This document shows, piece after piece, positions 11,475 to 24,269 of a DNA stretch of 64,000 bases (positions are counted from its first letter, which is position 1; each line of letters begins with the position of its first letter). The notes under the pieces are model-generated. The model had not been told where the DNA came from and searched no databases. It was given only the letters and a program-made list of their open reading frames with translations. Source of the DNA: Lamellibrachia satsuma (taxonomy: Eukaryota; Annelida; Polychaeta; Sabellida; Siboglinidae); assembly GCA_033239005.1 (NCBI GenBank), contig BSQZ01000078.1, forward strand, positions 2,470,542 through 2,534,541, given 5' to 3'. A program made the position numbers and the translations under genes.

Positions 11475-11535
11475 GAAGTGTAAAGCGCTTTGAGCAGTCC
11501 CAAGGACTGGATACTGTGCTATATAAGATGTTTTA
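11475..11535 (+). mobile_element. SINE 3' tail fragment
   Basis: GTGTAAAGCGCTTTGAGCAG and GGATACTGTGCTATATAAG match the tail of the SINE at 6.87-6.92 kb. The head cannot be recognised upstream. Confidence 0.55.
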
Positions 11536-11825
11536 TTACCAATGTGTTTAACAGAGTGCATCACTACTCCTGTCACACACATCACTAAGTATTTCAGTCA
11601 CACAAAAACAAATATGAAACAGAAAAAGCCCAAAAAACAGAGACTAACAATTATGAGAGAGCACCTGGCATCAAAACTTAAATCCAGCTGAGTAGACAAC
11701 ACGTGCCAGCACCTAGCTGAAACATGGGGCATCAACTTGAATAAGCCATTACAAATACACTTCTCGCAAACCAAATTTGGATTTCAGTCATCTACCAACC
11801 ACTGCAGTAGAAGTGTCTTCCCTAA

Positions 11826-12155
11826 CCAAATACTAGAGGAAGTTACCCATTATTCAACCCCCACCCCCAAACAGTACAAATACTAGAGGGAGTTACCCAT
11901 TATTCACCCCCAACCCCAAACAGTACAAATACTAGAGGAAGTTACCCATTATTCACCCCCAACCCCCACCCCCACACAGTACAAATACTAGAGGAAGTTA
12001 CCCATTATTCACCCCCAACCCCAAACAGTACAAATACTAGAGGAAGTTACCCATTATTCACCCCCAACCCCCATCCCCAAATAGTACAAATGCTAGGGGA
12101 AGTTACCCATTATTCACCCCCAACCCCAACCCCCAAACAGTACAAATGCCAAAGT
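11826..12155 (+). repeat. 49-63-base C-rich minisatellite, about 6 copies
   Basis: Each unit carries AGTACAAATACTAGAGGAAG then TTACCCATTATTCACCCCCA and a variable number of CCCCAA blocks. Length variation comes from the C/A-rich part. Confidence 0.93.
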
Positions 12156-12388
12156 GAGTTCCACTAGAAGAAACGTACACATTTTCTTACTGCACAGACT
12201 GACATTAACGAGACGTTTCAGTCATTGATTATTACCAGTAAAAACAACTTCCATTCAATCATCCGCTTCCTCCTAATGTAGCACCCTCCGTCCCGCATCC
12301 TTGCTTCTTCCTACATTTGGTACTCCCAGTTAATGACAGCTGATGGTTTTTTTTGGCTGAGAGAGACAAGGCATTAACGAGGATCGTC

Positions 12389-12483
12389 AGTGCCCATCTG
12401 TTCTGGGCAGGATTGCTGTTAGTGCCCATCTGTTCTGGGCAGGATTGCTGTTAGTGCCTATCTGCTAAAAGCAGGATTGCTGC
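12389..12483 (+). repeat. 32-base direct repeat, 3 copies
   Basis: AGTGCCCATCTGTTCTGGGC plus AGGATTGCTGTT starts at 12389, 12421 and 12453. The third copy is diverged (TGCTAAAAGCAGG) and keeps an internal hairpin potential. Confidence 0.92.
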
Positions 12484-14028
12484 CTATGTCGGCTTCTTTG
12501 ATTCTGGTCGCCTGACCTAACAGCACTAGAGGCAAACAGGATACACCCTGATGAAGACATAAGATACATTTTAGCTGTGAGAGAGCCAGACTGACAGAGG
12601 CATGCTTCAGCAACTGAACTACATGTATAACCTAACTGAGACATCCTTACACGTGTATCATCAATTTATCCATTATGTTGGTTGGTTCGATGCGATCAAG
12701 TTTGGTCTTACTAGCAGCCTCTCTGGTCCATTGCATAGATGTCAACATCTGTTCAGGGAGAAGTGTTCCTTCACTCAACTTTCATCAGTTTTGAGCATTT
12801 TTTGGGTTGCCATTTTGATGTGTCGCTCTTGTTCGCTGTGAATGAATGCCTGAGAAAATGTGAAATCACTTGAAACCAAAGAAATAAAATGTGCCTGAAA
12901 TGGCTTCATGTGCAACAAATAGATCGATTTTACCATGATTTTACCATGATTTTGAAAATTACAAAAAAGCGAGACATTTTGTCCAAAAAGCAGGAATGCA
13001 GGACCAGGGAAAAAAAGCGGTATTTCCCACCCAAAAGCAGTAGTGTTGCCATATGCCATTGAAATAAACATAACAACAGTTAGCAGTTTGTCAATGTGTA
13101 AATGCCAATGACTTAGTTTTTGCTTAAATTGCAATCAATTAATTAGTGACATGCTTGTTTGACATAATATACAAGAATTTAGAGATTTTTTATGAAAGAC
13201 ACCGTTTTGAATACTAATTGTGACCGTTATGTTGCATTGTTTTGGGTGAAAAAAAACACTTCCGTTTCTGATGCATAGATGTGTACAAATTAATGCATAT
13301 TTTATACTTTAAAAAAACAAAATCACTTTACTGCCTCGAACTTCAGTGAAACTTTAACTCAACCTTTTATAACAAATCAACAATTACTGTTTCAGAACTT
13401 CAAATGAATTGCCTGAAGTTTCTTTAGACCTAATCTGAAAACCTCAGTATTTGTTAGCTTGACATCAAACATACGGTACACACCATGCAATTTAATTAAA
13501 TTAAAAACAAAATAAAACCGAGTTGATCACCGCTTTCTGATACGATTAAGAACGTTTCAGAAGGCAAACGCTGATGTTTTGCTGCACTGAATTGACCGCA
13601 TACATCGGTTAATTTGTCATCTTTTTACCTGCTCAGTCAACTATGCAAACAGTATCCGTGCCCTGGCTGTCTTCTGAAGCCACTGTTTATGCCATCCATA
13701 CGCAAGCCTTGCACGTGCAAGTCTGCAACTAGGCTTCACAGATGACTGTCACTCTGTCTTGTGTCACTATCTGCATGCCGGATGTCACTCCATTGTCTTA
13801 ATTTAGAGTGCACTAAGAGACATTGTGTTGTCACATCTGTTGCCAGTCAACGTTAAATGACGCAGACACACAGTGCGGCTTTCACAAACAGCTAAAAATG
13901 GACGAGTGCTCTATGAAGAGCTGGCGGTGCTGATTAGCGAAGTCAGATGGCTTACACATGAAGGAAGACACTTCATCTTTGACAATGCGCAGCGGACTAA
14001 AATGTTCGCTAATGAACGGCACGATGTG
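12484..14028. other. Intronic sequence, nothing recognised
   Basis: No supported gene or mobile element. Runs of A and T and AT-rich open frames only. Confidence 0.35.
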
Positions 14029-14110
14029 GACATGCACACACAGCATGATACTGCCCAATTGGGCGAGATGTGACATGCACACACAGCATGATACTGCCCA
14101 ATTGGGCTGG
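14029..14110 (+). repeat. 43-base direct duplication
   Basis: GACATGCACACACAGCATGA and TACTGCCCAATTGGGC occur at 14029 and 14072. The unit contains the palindrome GCCCAATTGGGC. Confidence 0.93.
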
Positions 14111-16885
14111 CCCTGAGAGATTGGGGTCACAAAGATGCACAGATTATGTTGGATTCTTCTCACCCATATTACTTACTTACTTAGGTTTACTTAGGTTCTT
14201 CCTGACCATAGGCGCTGGCGTTAGTGCTCAGATCTTCAACTTGCTGTTTAAATGCTCTACGAATTCCTGGCACGGATATTGGCTCCATGGACAGCGATGC
14301 TGCCACTAATTGGTCCGAGTGTGTGAATTCACTAATTTAGAAACCATGAAAATGTTCATATCTGTACAGAAAAAAATTATCCAAGTAACAAAACATAGCA
14401 GTAATTAATCCATATTAATCACATAATTATGAAATATCACCAAAAAACTTTTTTTTTTAGTAAACATGCACACCATCTTACATATGAGGTGTATTACATC
14501 AAAATAGATGCAGCCTAAAACACCAGATGTCACAATGTTTAGACACCTGTTTCACCTAACAACCTTACATACAAAGAAATTCCAACAAACCGTGGACTAG
14601 CTCTGCTACATGTCTCCCCTATATCAACGTCATGAAAAGTGTGACACGTCTGGGTGCGAGTTTATTTAAAATCTGTCACATCAAGGACATTTATATGAAA
14701 CCAGATCCGGTGACATACACCATTAGTGTTCAAGGAACAGTTTGTAGTAGTGGGTTGAACGTGACAAATGGAATCCAAGAAGACCCACCTTTAAGGAGAC
14801 CTGTCACCAATCACTGCTGCTCCAACTAACACTCCAATGACTAGACTGACCAAGTGGCCTGACCACCAACACTAAGCCTGTATTGACACTCACACCTCTG
14901 AAGGTGTCCAAGCCAAGTGGACTATCTGGACACCTATAAGAGAGGTTTTAATTAACACCTGCATGAAAGCCAGTGCCAATCAATCACAGTGGTGTGACGA
15001 CATTGGTGGCACTGGCCAACAAAGATGACAAGACGTACATGGCCTAGAACCAGCACACAAAATACCACCAACAGCGTCATTAATTCTCGCTGAAAGAAAC
15101 TTTGGTGTAACAACAATAAAACATCGGGTCACTTACCTACAGCTACATACGTCAATCCACCACTACCACTGCAGCCAGTCACAGTAAACAGCTACACTTA
15201 CAACTGTACATCTGTGAGTAGAGTCCAGTCAAAGGACAGCGAGGTCAACTAGCAGTACGATATCTTCCTCCAACCTCCTGGGTCTATCCCATTCAAGTGA
15301 AGCTCATGTCCCTATCCCCGGCTAAGCACATTCACACACGTACACCAGCCAAACAAAAATAAACTGCCTAGCCCAGCTGCAGATAAATAAATGCGCTATC
15401 TTCCCAACACCTGTATGGCAGCAGCCTGACTCCCTCATCTCCCTCCAGGGGGTGTCGATGTCATCATGCCATGGCTGATTATACAGTCAGACAGATAACG
15501 TAACACTCGTTTCTGGCTTCCATTGCCTGCTACATTCCTGGATATCAATGAAAACTTGTTGGACTCTAATAACTTCATCCACTCCCAATCTGCAGCTTGT
15601 TGTGGGTGGCAATTTTACTGATTCTTGGAGGCAATGCTCTCACTGCACAGACATTATTATTTTAAAGTATAATAAAATAAAATACGTTTTACAGGTATAA
15701 ATCTCTTTTTAATGTCATTGTTTCTTAATAATTGTTTTCATTTTATAGGTTTAGTTCATTTAATTATTTTATTATGATGTATGTGTACCAAATTAACTGT
15801 ACCTAAAATTAAGGAAAATACCTCAAACATCTACCAGTATTCAACATATTGTTATTTAGAAAGTAGTTTAACCCATTTCATACCAACAACAATTTCGGTA
15901 GTAGTTTATTCTGTTATTTGTTGGAATGAAACGGGTTGATATAAAACATCACATCAAACAGTATGGGTGGATTTTCTATGGAATTTTGTACAATGAATCT
16001 CTGAATAAAGATTATAGCAACACATACATTTTTCCAATTGTGCGTCATAATAAGAGCAGTTACATTAATAAACATTTCTTTCTTAATTAATGGACATGAT
16101 AATAACTAAATAGCTTAACAGTGTATGGTCTTATGTTCACAGGAATTTGATAGAAAAAGAGTATGGCTGCGATCCACACAGTACGGCTGCAGCGCACACA
16201 ATATGGTTGCAGCATGCACAGTACGATATTACTCCGACAGGAGGGTAGTGTTTGTATGGAAGAATGATGACATGATTCAGCAATTCATAAGAACAGACCC
16301 ATGCAGTACACAACACCGGCAGAGCTGTGACTACGTCTGATACACAAGTGACCAGAGAAAACACTGTCAAATGATTGCGTTGAAGCATCCCAGATTGCAT
16401 TATTCAGAACCTGTGACATTGCTTGAATTCAAGGAATTAGTTGTGGAGATGGGCAGCATTTTCTAAATGCAAGTAGCCTTGATGGATGATCGTGGCAGGC
16501 AATGGCCTGCAGTGGTATTTCTGACACCTTGTTGCTATTTCCATTCCTCTGAGAAGCGATTGAACAGCAATCAAGTACCTATAAGTCACTCAATACACAC
16601 TGAAAATAGCAACCCACTGTTGTGTTGTATTGAGTATTTGGATGCAATGAATATAAACAAAAGCTGTATCAATTTAGGATGCAAAATGCCTAGAGAATTT
16701 TTTTTTAAATAATGTAATATTTGACTATTGACTTGGCTATTAAACCATTATTTTAATGACATTCAAATGACATTCCTATGGGCATCATTAGATTCAGATT
16801 AGCAACTGACCATAAAATATCACTGCACTGCAGAATTGGTAAGTCATATAACAGAAACAAATTGGGATGACTTACATATTTACAG
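14111..16885. other. Intronic sequence with short local repeats only
   Basis: Nothing recognised as a gene. Three imperfect copies of about 20 bases (CACACAGTACGGCTGCAGC) lie at 16176-16232. The remainder is unremarkable. Confidence 0.35.
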
Positions 16886-16887
16886 AG

Positions 16888-17660
16888 CCACAAGTGTACA
16901 GTCTTGTTAAAGCATTTGACAAAGTGTCACATCACCAACTTTTACAGAAACTGGAGAACTACGGAATAAAAGGAAACATACTGGACTGGACCAGCACCAC
17001 TGAACTCAACGTGTCCGAGTAAACGATTCATATTCAGATTGGCAAGACGTAATAAGTGAAATACTTTTTATCATATTCATAAACGACTTGCCTAATGTCG
17101 TAAACAGCTCAGACATCTTTCTGTTCGCTGACGACGTGAAGCTATTCCATCCAATCTATACCCAGGATGACTGCGTAAGACCACAACAAGATCTAATCCT
17201 TGCCGAACACTGGACAGATTCATCACTCTTGAAATTCTACCCAAGTAAATGCAGCCACATGAGAATTAGTAAATCACATTTAAACAATTACGGATACACA
17301 CTGGGACCAGACAATATCAAACAGTACAGACAAGGTTAAAGACATTGAAGTTACTTCTGACTCTTCACTAAACTTTGAAGCACATGTCAGAAAAAATTAA
17401 CAAAGCCAACTCAATGATGGGCATAATACGGCATACCTTCAACCACATGGATGAACAGTGCTTCACAACAATTTTTAAGTCCCTTGTCTGCCACACATAG
17501 AATACACTATTTAACTCTGGACTTCATCCCTATTGAAGCATATCACAGTCCTTGAAAACGTCCAGCATAGAGCCACCAAATTAATTTGTGGTTTTAAAGA
17601 TTTTGACTATAAAGAACGTTTACAGGAATAAAAATTACCAACTCTGGTTTATCGCCAGAC
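16888..17660 (+). pseudogene. Degenerate CR1-like LINE reverse transcriptase
   Basis: Translated pieces in shifting frames include VKAFDKVSHHQLLQKLENYG (motif A region), FIIFINDLPNVVNSSDIFLF followed by ADD with the catalytic FADD at 17124-17135, then IEVTSDSSLNFEAHV, KANSMMGIIRHTFNHMDEQ and LENVQHRATKLICGFKD. The order is that of an ORF2 reverse transcriptase through its C-terminal domain. Several stops and frameshifts make it dead. It differs from the element that starts at 17691, which is inserted into or joined to its 3' side. It resembles the family with fragments at 5.5 and 36.6 kb. Confidence 0.8.
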
Positions 17661-17690
17661 TCATCTAGTTTAGTTACGTTGAGAAACAAT

Positions 17691-18994
17691 GATTGATTTT
17701 CAATATTTCGTCAAACTCCCAGTTTGGATTTAAAAAAGGATATTCAACGTATATGGCTCTAACAATATTAATTGACAAAATAACCAGTGCAATGGACAAA
17801 AAAGAACATGTAATTGGACTATTTTTAGATTTTGCTAAAGCATTTGATACTGCTAACCATGATATCCTATTAAGAAAACTTGATCATTATGGAATCAGAG
17901 GAATAGCGCTCCAGTGGTTTCAAAGTTATTTGTATGGAAGACAACAAACAGTAAAATTTAATGGAATCAATTCTGTTCTTAAAAATATAACATGAGGAGT
18001 ACCACAAGGGTCAATATTAGGACCGTTACTATTCCTTATATATATAAATGATTTAGGTGCTGTTTCTCAGATGACCTTTCCCATTATGTATGCAGATGAT
18101 ACTAACATCTTTATCCAAGGGAAAGATTTGCAAAAAATGGAAAAAGATTTAAATATTGAAATAAAAAAGCTATCACTTTGGCTCAAAACTAATAAACTCT
18201 CACTGAATATAAAAAAAACATGTACAATGACCTTTAGCAGTACTCCCAGTATAAGAAACAGATGTAATGACATATACATAGATGGAATAGGAATAGACAC
18301 TGTTAATCATACACAATTTTTGGGAGTGATAATAGATAATAAAATCAACTGGAGTAACCATATAAAGTACATATGTAATAAAACTTCTAAGAGCATAGGC
18401 ATTATCAAAAAGGTAAAGAGCAAACTGAACAAGAAGACATTGGTTAACCTATATTATACATTTATTTACCCATATATTACTTATTGTAATGTAGTATGGG
18501 GAAGAGCCCCAACAATATATTTATCTAAAATTTATATATTGCAGAAAAGAATAATACGAATAATTAGTCATGTTGGATTTAGAAACCACACACAGTTTTT
18601 ATTCAAGACATATCAAATTATGAACATTTATCAACTAAACAAATATATAAGCTGCGTGCTAATGTATAAACATAATAGGGGTATGTTACCAAATATATTT
18701 AATGACATGCTTATACATCATACTACTTTACACAGTTATAACATGAGACAAGAAACAGTTTATAAAATACCATACTGTAAAACCAACACCAGACAAAATA
18801 CACTGGCATATGTTGGTCCCAAATTATGGAATACTATTGTTAAAAAGAACCACTTGGATGATTGTACGTCTACTTATATTTTTAAAAAGACAGTGAAACA
18901 CTACATATGGGGAACCTACGAACAAGACTACTCTAGTCAATTGTGGTATACCAGTATAATTTACTATAATAGTCCTATGTATTATTATATGTGA
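17691..18994 (+). pseudogene. Near-intact LINE reverse transcriptase with one in-frame stop
   Basis: One frame runs from 17693 to a TGA at 18992-18994 and is broken only by a TGA at 17993-17995. Domains in order: QFGFKKGYSTYMALTIL (fingers), FLDFAKAFDT with the catalytic Asp of motif A at 17840-17848, GVPQGSILGPLLFLIYINDL at 17996-18055, catalytic YADD at 18089-18100, KLSLWLKTNKLSLNIKKTC, TQFLGVIIDNKINWSNHI (thumb), then a C-terminal domain ending in YYYM. The endonuclease and 5' part of the RT are missing, as usual for a 5'-truncated non-LTR element of the jockey/L2 type. The stop replaces the residue just before GVPQGS, so a single substitution explains it. A stop sits at 17690, at the 5' junction. 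Confidence 0.9.
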
Positions 18995-19269
18995 ATGACT
19001 TATTTGTGGTAACCTTTTTTATCATATCTTATAACAAACAAGTTATTGATTATACAAATGTGGTATATTTGTATTAGGAATCACTTGTGAACAACTTTTT
19101 TTATCTAGACATCGTAGCGCATAATATATTTCATTTATAATTGAAAAAGGAAACATAAGCAATTTGCTTCTTTTCCATTGTCTTAAATGTGTTTAGTAGT
19201 TGATCGGCTGATTGATTGTATGTATATGAATTTATGTTATTTGAGACAATAAATATTATTATTATTATT
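18995..19269 (+). mobile_element. 3' UTR and ATT-repeat tail of the LINE
   Basis: An AT-rich non-coding stretch ends in GACAATAAATATTATTATTATTATT at about 19245-19269 (read as AATAA plus ATT units). A microsatellite tail instead of poly(A) is typical of several LINE clades. It fixes the 3' end of the element. Confidence 0.75.
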
Positions 19270-21240
19270 CTGACACAAGAGGACATAACCTAAAATTACA
19301 CAAAAAAAGATGCAGATTAAACAAAAGAAAATATTAATTTATACACCGATACACATAGCAAGTTGTGGTAAATCCATCCCATCAAACTAGACTATACTAC
19401 CCCATCCCTATCCTGGAAATTATCAGACGCATGCGCAAAAATTACTAAATAAGCCAGAAAATGCCTGTAAGAATCTGTAAGAGATGGCCGGCCATGTAGC
19501 CATGTAGTTCACTTGCACGCACGCATGCACGCATGCCTACACACACCGAGTCTGTAAGCCTTGAGACTGCCCAAGTAAGTTCTTTATTCCGAACTGAGTC
19601 ACGGGAAGTGATCACATTGAAGACAGATAAAACGTAACACCTGGAAAGCCGAGGCTCGATGTCGTGCTAACTGGCAATTGATCATACAAAAAGGCACCAG
19701 GTTGTTTGAAACCAACGAACTAGCTACCGTAGCCAAAAAGCGAGAGATCGGGGACCATTTCACTAAGACAAAGAAAAAAAAAAATTTGTCATAGCTCATA
19801 AGGAAAATCCATCATAACACAGAATCCATCATAGATTTTTAAGAGTGTTTTCAAAATGCGTTTCACTAAGATGCTCATAAAATCCATCATAAGCTAATGA
19901 TAAAAATTTCCGTCATAAGCTCCACAGTATGCACAATTGAGCTGAAATAAATAAAAAAGTTGCCCAAAATGACTGATGATACGATCCATCGCACACTTTT
20001 CAACTACATTTGACTGATTTGCTCTCTGGGTGAAGAGAAAAATTTTAATTTTAAAAAAGAAGATGCTGTGTCACAGAGGACATTATTTCTGTGACACACT
20101 GGCTTTTGAGAAGTTTTGACAGTTTTCAATAAAAAACCCACGGAGAACACCAACAACCTCAACCGAACTTGTGTCATCAAGTAATCCAATATGAAGGTTA
20201 GGAGTGTACATATTTTGGTTAGACACACCTAAAAAATTTGCTCAAAATTGAATAGCAAACGTTTTGCGAACAACCTTTACATTCATGATGCCGTAAAACA
20301 GCGCACATGACGACATTTTGAAAACTTTAATATTCGACTGTGAAAAACTGGATTTCTATGTAAAAGTGGAGTCAAGATAATACGCAGTTAGGTCAATTTG
20401 ACTGTTTTTTGATGGATATGTTTTGCTTTATGAGCGGTCTTCCTTGTCGTAAGTTAGGAGCATTTTTAAGAGTGTTTCTATGAGTCTTTTTATGATTTAT
20501 TCTTAGTGAAACACAATTTTCAGTTTCGATCATAGCTAAGGAGCGAAATCGATTTTTAAGAGCAAAATTGTGCTTAAGGGCTAATAAGAATATAAGTGAA
20601 ACAGTAACCAGGAAGATGAGAGGTACTAATAGACTATAACCTACACTTCCAGCACGCCCTGATCATAAGTGGGATACTGTGTGCCAAGCTAACATCACAT
20701 TCAAATTTACAACACATGAAACTGTCCATGGAAACCATAACGTCAATACATTAAAAAAGCACCTAACAATTGTCAAAATGCTATTTGATCTGCTGACCTG
20801 TTGCTCAGTGATCCTTCTGAGGGGAGAGCTTTTAACAACATATGTTCTCAGGACAACACCTTGACACAAAACTAGCCCACCTGGACGCCAGCTGTGATTG
20901 TAAAGGGAGCATCATCAGACCTTTGACTAATTACCCTTGTGAATGGTTGTCCATGTGGCCTGCACATAACATTGCCTAACAGTTTGTGCATGTCATGTCA
21001 CTGTGTGATTAACACTGATGCCCAACTAATGCATGTGTAATGACAAGCTGCCTCATGTGTAATGACAAGCTGCCTCGTGTAGGCTAATTGTGCTTCTTGT
21101 ATGTATATCTATCACAAACATGACAAACTATATGGCCATCTAAATGACATGTCCTCAGTCACAACACCTTTGTTGTAAACCGTTCTGAACAGACCAAAGG
21201 GCTGAAACAGTGCTAGAAAAGATTTTATTATTACTGTGTT
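19270..21240. other. Intronic sequence, short duplications only
   Basis: No gene supported. GCATGCACGCATGC-type alternating sequence lies at 19513-19540, and a 25-base duplication (ATGTGTAATGACAAGCTGCC) at 21033-21080. Several copies of a weak TCCATCATA motif lie at 19805-19990. Confidence 0.35.
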
Positions 21241-21318
21241 ATGACTATATTAGGGAGACATTTGTATTTGTACTTTGGCTATATCAACCTCTTTATTGAT
21301 CTCTTCAAAGCTCTTGTA

Positions 21319-21585
21319 GGGCATTTGTTTGCACAGGGGTATTTGTTTGCACAGGGGCATTTGTTTGTACAGGGGCATTTGTTTGCACAGGTGTATTTGT
21401 TTGCACAGGGGCATTTGTTTGCACAGGGGCATTTGTTTGCACAGGGGCATTTGTTTGCACAGGGGCATTTGTTTGCACAGGGGTATGTTTGCACAGGGGT
21501 ATTTGTTTGCACAGGTGTATTTGTTTGCACAGGGGCATTTGGTTACACAGGGGTATTTGTTTGCACAGGGGTATTTGTTCACTGG
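21319..21585 (+). repeat. 18-base minisatellite, about 14 copies
   Basis: The unit is GGGGCATTTGTTTGCACA with GGGGTATTTG and GGTGTATTTG variants. Because 18 is a multiple of three, open frames (YLFAQG repeats and others) appear in several frames on both strands. This is not evidence of coding. Confidence 0.95.
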
Positions 21586-22692
21586 ACGTTAGCTTACTGG
21601 ACATTTATTGGGCATTTGTTGGGCATCCACAGTAAAATTTATTTGTCCACAGGTGCATTTATTTAAGCGGGCATTTATGACAATCTTTGTTGCATCTGTG
21701 AATCACTCTCGTGGAGGTGATTAAGAGCAACAATGGTGAACAATAAGTCACTCCATGATCTACATTAAGAAGAATATTTGACATATTATATTAACCAATT
21801 CAAATAAAGACTAGCCACATTATAATGTATGGGGTTTATGCTTTAGATTTGTAATAGTACCCTTGTTTCCTTCCTAGTGTTGTGCCTTTGTCTGGAAGGG
21901 GAGGGCAATCCACTAGTACAGCCATAAATATAACCCATTACAATTATAACACAAACCTTAACGTAACCTTACTGAAAAAAACTGACATCAGATTTGACAG
22001 TCAATAGACATGATTCGTGTTGACAGCAATTATTACAGTGCAGTATTTACTTGTATATTTATGTTTTAAACTCATGACCATTAATAAGATAAAATATGCA
22101 TTTTATATGGTTTATCGTGAATATATTTAAAAAAATTAATTATGATGAATTATGTTGACAACAATCATGATGAATCACAATGACAGCAATCATGTTGATT
22201 CGTGTTGACAGCAATCATGCTGACGGCAAACTTACAAAAACAGTATTTGCATCTTATTCCAACTGCTATTACATCTGGCAACAGCAGAAAGCAGTGTACA
22301 AGGTCATTATTCAAACACAGGAAGATTTGTGGCTTCAGAAAATACCTACTCAAGGATTAGCCACTTAGTCCCTTTTGTTGTATTGTCCCACAAAGGACCA
22401 ATTGTACCTTATAGCAGGTGACTCTATTGACTTCAAAATAATCTTATCACAATCTATCATTTTAAGTGGAGTAACTAAATTGTAACGTATTTTTTTGTTT
22501 AAATGTGTTAATTTATATAGAAAAATGTACTGTTTTATACAGATTGATCAATTCGTTCAATTCAACTCACTTTGTAGACTTCAATTCAATTCAACTCACT
22601 TGGCAGACTTCAAGTCAACTTGAAATGAATATACTGGCTACTGCGCAAAGACCTATACATTTGTCAGACATCAACATATACATTTTACCTGA
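21586..22692. other. Intronic sequence with small direct repeats
   Basis: Three to four copies of a TGTTGACA(A/G)CAATCATG(A/C)TGA motif lie at 22150-22225, and a duplicated CAATTCAACTCACTT block at 22557-22612. Nothing coding. Confidence 0.4.
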
Positions 22693-23748
22693 CCAGTGAC
22701 ACCCTGAGTACATGATTCACCTGAGCAACCACCCACCATGTTACCTGACCATTGACACCCTGAGTACATGATTCACCTGAGCAACCACCCACCATGTTAC
22801 CTGACCATTGACACCCTGAGTACATGATTCACCTGAGCAACCACCCACCATGTTACCTGACCAGTGACACCCTGAGTACATGATTCACCTGAGCAACCAC
22901 CCACCATGTTACCTGACCAGTGACACCCTGAGTACATGATTCACCTGAGCAACCACCCACCATGTTACCTGACCATTGACACCCTGAGTACATGATTCAC
23001 CTGAGCAACCACCCACCATGTTACCTGACCATTGACACCCTGAGTACATGATTCACCTGAGCAACCACCCACCATGTTACCTGACCAGTGACACCCTGAG
23101 TACATGATTCACCTGAGCAACCACCCACCATGTTACCTGACCAGTGACACCCTGAGTACATGATTCACCTGAGCAACCACCCACCATGTTACCTGACCAG
23201 TGACACCCTGAGTACATGATTCACCTGAGCAACCACCCACCATGTTACCTGACCAGTGACACCCTGAGTACATGATTCACCTGAGCAACCACCCACCATG
23301 TTACCTGACCAGTGACACCCTGAGTACATGATTCACCTGAGCAACCACCCACCATGTTACCTGACCATTGACACCCTGAGTACATGATTCACCTGAGCAA
23401 CCACCCACCATGTTACCTGACCAGTGACACCCTGAGTACATGATTCACCTGAGCAACCACCCACCATGTTACCTGACCAGTGACACCCTGAGTACATGAT
23501 TCACCTGAGCAACCACCCACCATGTTACCTGACCAGTGACACCCTGAGTACATGATTCACCTGAGCAACCACCCACCATGTTACCTGACCAGTGACACCC
23601 TGAGTACATGATTCACCTGAGCAACCACCCACCATGTTACCTGACCAGTGACACCCTGAGTACATGATTCACCTGAGCAACCACCCACCATGTTACCTGA
23701 CCAGTGACACCCTGAGTACATGATTCACCTGAGCAACCACCCATCATT
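22693..23748 (+). repeat. 56-base satellite-like array, about 19 copies
   Basis: The unit starts CCAGTGACACCCTGAGTACA and continues TGATTCACCTGAGCAACCAC, CCACCATGTTACCTGA. Copies are nearly identical apart from one diagnostic base in CCA(G/T)TGAC. From the first unit the series reads G T T G G T T G G G G G T G G G G G G. The last unit breaks off at CCACCCATCATTTC. Confidence 0.97.
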
Positions 23749-24062
23749 TCAAGAGTGCCCATTCACCTGAGACTGAGAGTACCAACAAATCTTGTGAGGA
23801 CACATGTGCACCCACATATCACAACTGTAACACCCATATCTAAAGCCTGACAACCCTAAAACCTGAAGGCTTTTATTGACTAACTTCAATGGGGGGAGAA
23901 AAAATTTATAATGACCAGAGTCGACCCTTGACCCACCCACATCAAATTTTTTTATATCTGATTTTTTTATATTTACAAAGCCCCTAAGTAGCCTTTTGCA
24001 CCCACACTTCCCCTGAGCGTTCCTGATTCCCCTGAGCACCCTCTGGCCCCCTGAGCACGTAC

Positions 24063-24159
24063 CTGGTTCCCCTGATGGTGACAGGACTGGTCCTTCAAGT
24101 AGTGCAGGTGCGGGTGTCTCGTCAACCTCCGAAGTGACTGAAGTGACTGGGGCCAGCTC
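24063..24159 (-). CDS. Internal 97-base exon of the minus-strand gene
   Basis: The acceptor is CTGCATTGTAG ending at 24160 and the donor GTACGT at 24062-24057. It enters in phase 0 with ELAPVTSVTSEVDETPAPAL, continues LEGPVLSPSGEP, and leaves one G (phase 1), which joins CT of the exon at 9154 to give Ala. A second frame is open across the exon but gives a His/Arg-rich product and the wrong phase downstream. The Pro/Thr/Ser/Glu-rich content matches the other exons. It lies 314 bases from the 56-base array. Function unknown. Confidence 0.6.
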
Positions 24160-24269
24160 CTACAATGCAGCAGCGACACGACAATGTTTATGAGTGCTGA
24201 CAGCAGTCTGAGACCTGGGCCAGCACAGCTGCTCTCATAACCTCCCTCCTGTCCTATGAATATAATCAC

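Noticed and set aside
21250..21666. Several 83-141-codon frames on both strands
   Set aside because: Produced by an 18-base repeat. Six-codon periodicity in multiple frames is expected.
22693..23748. CRISPR-like array
   Set aside because: Units are contiguous with no unique spacers, and the context is eukaryotic. The same applies to every other array in the window.
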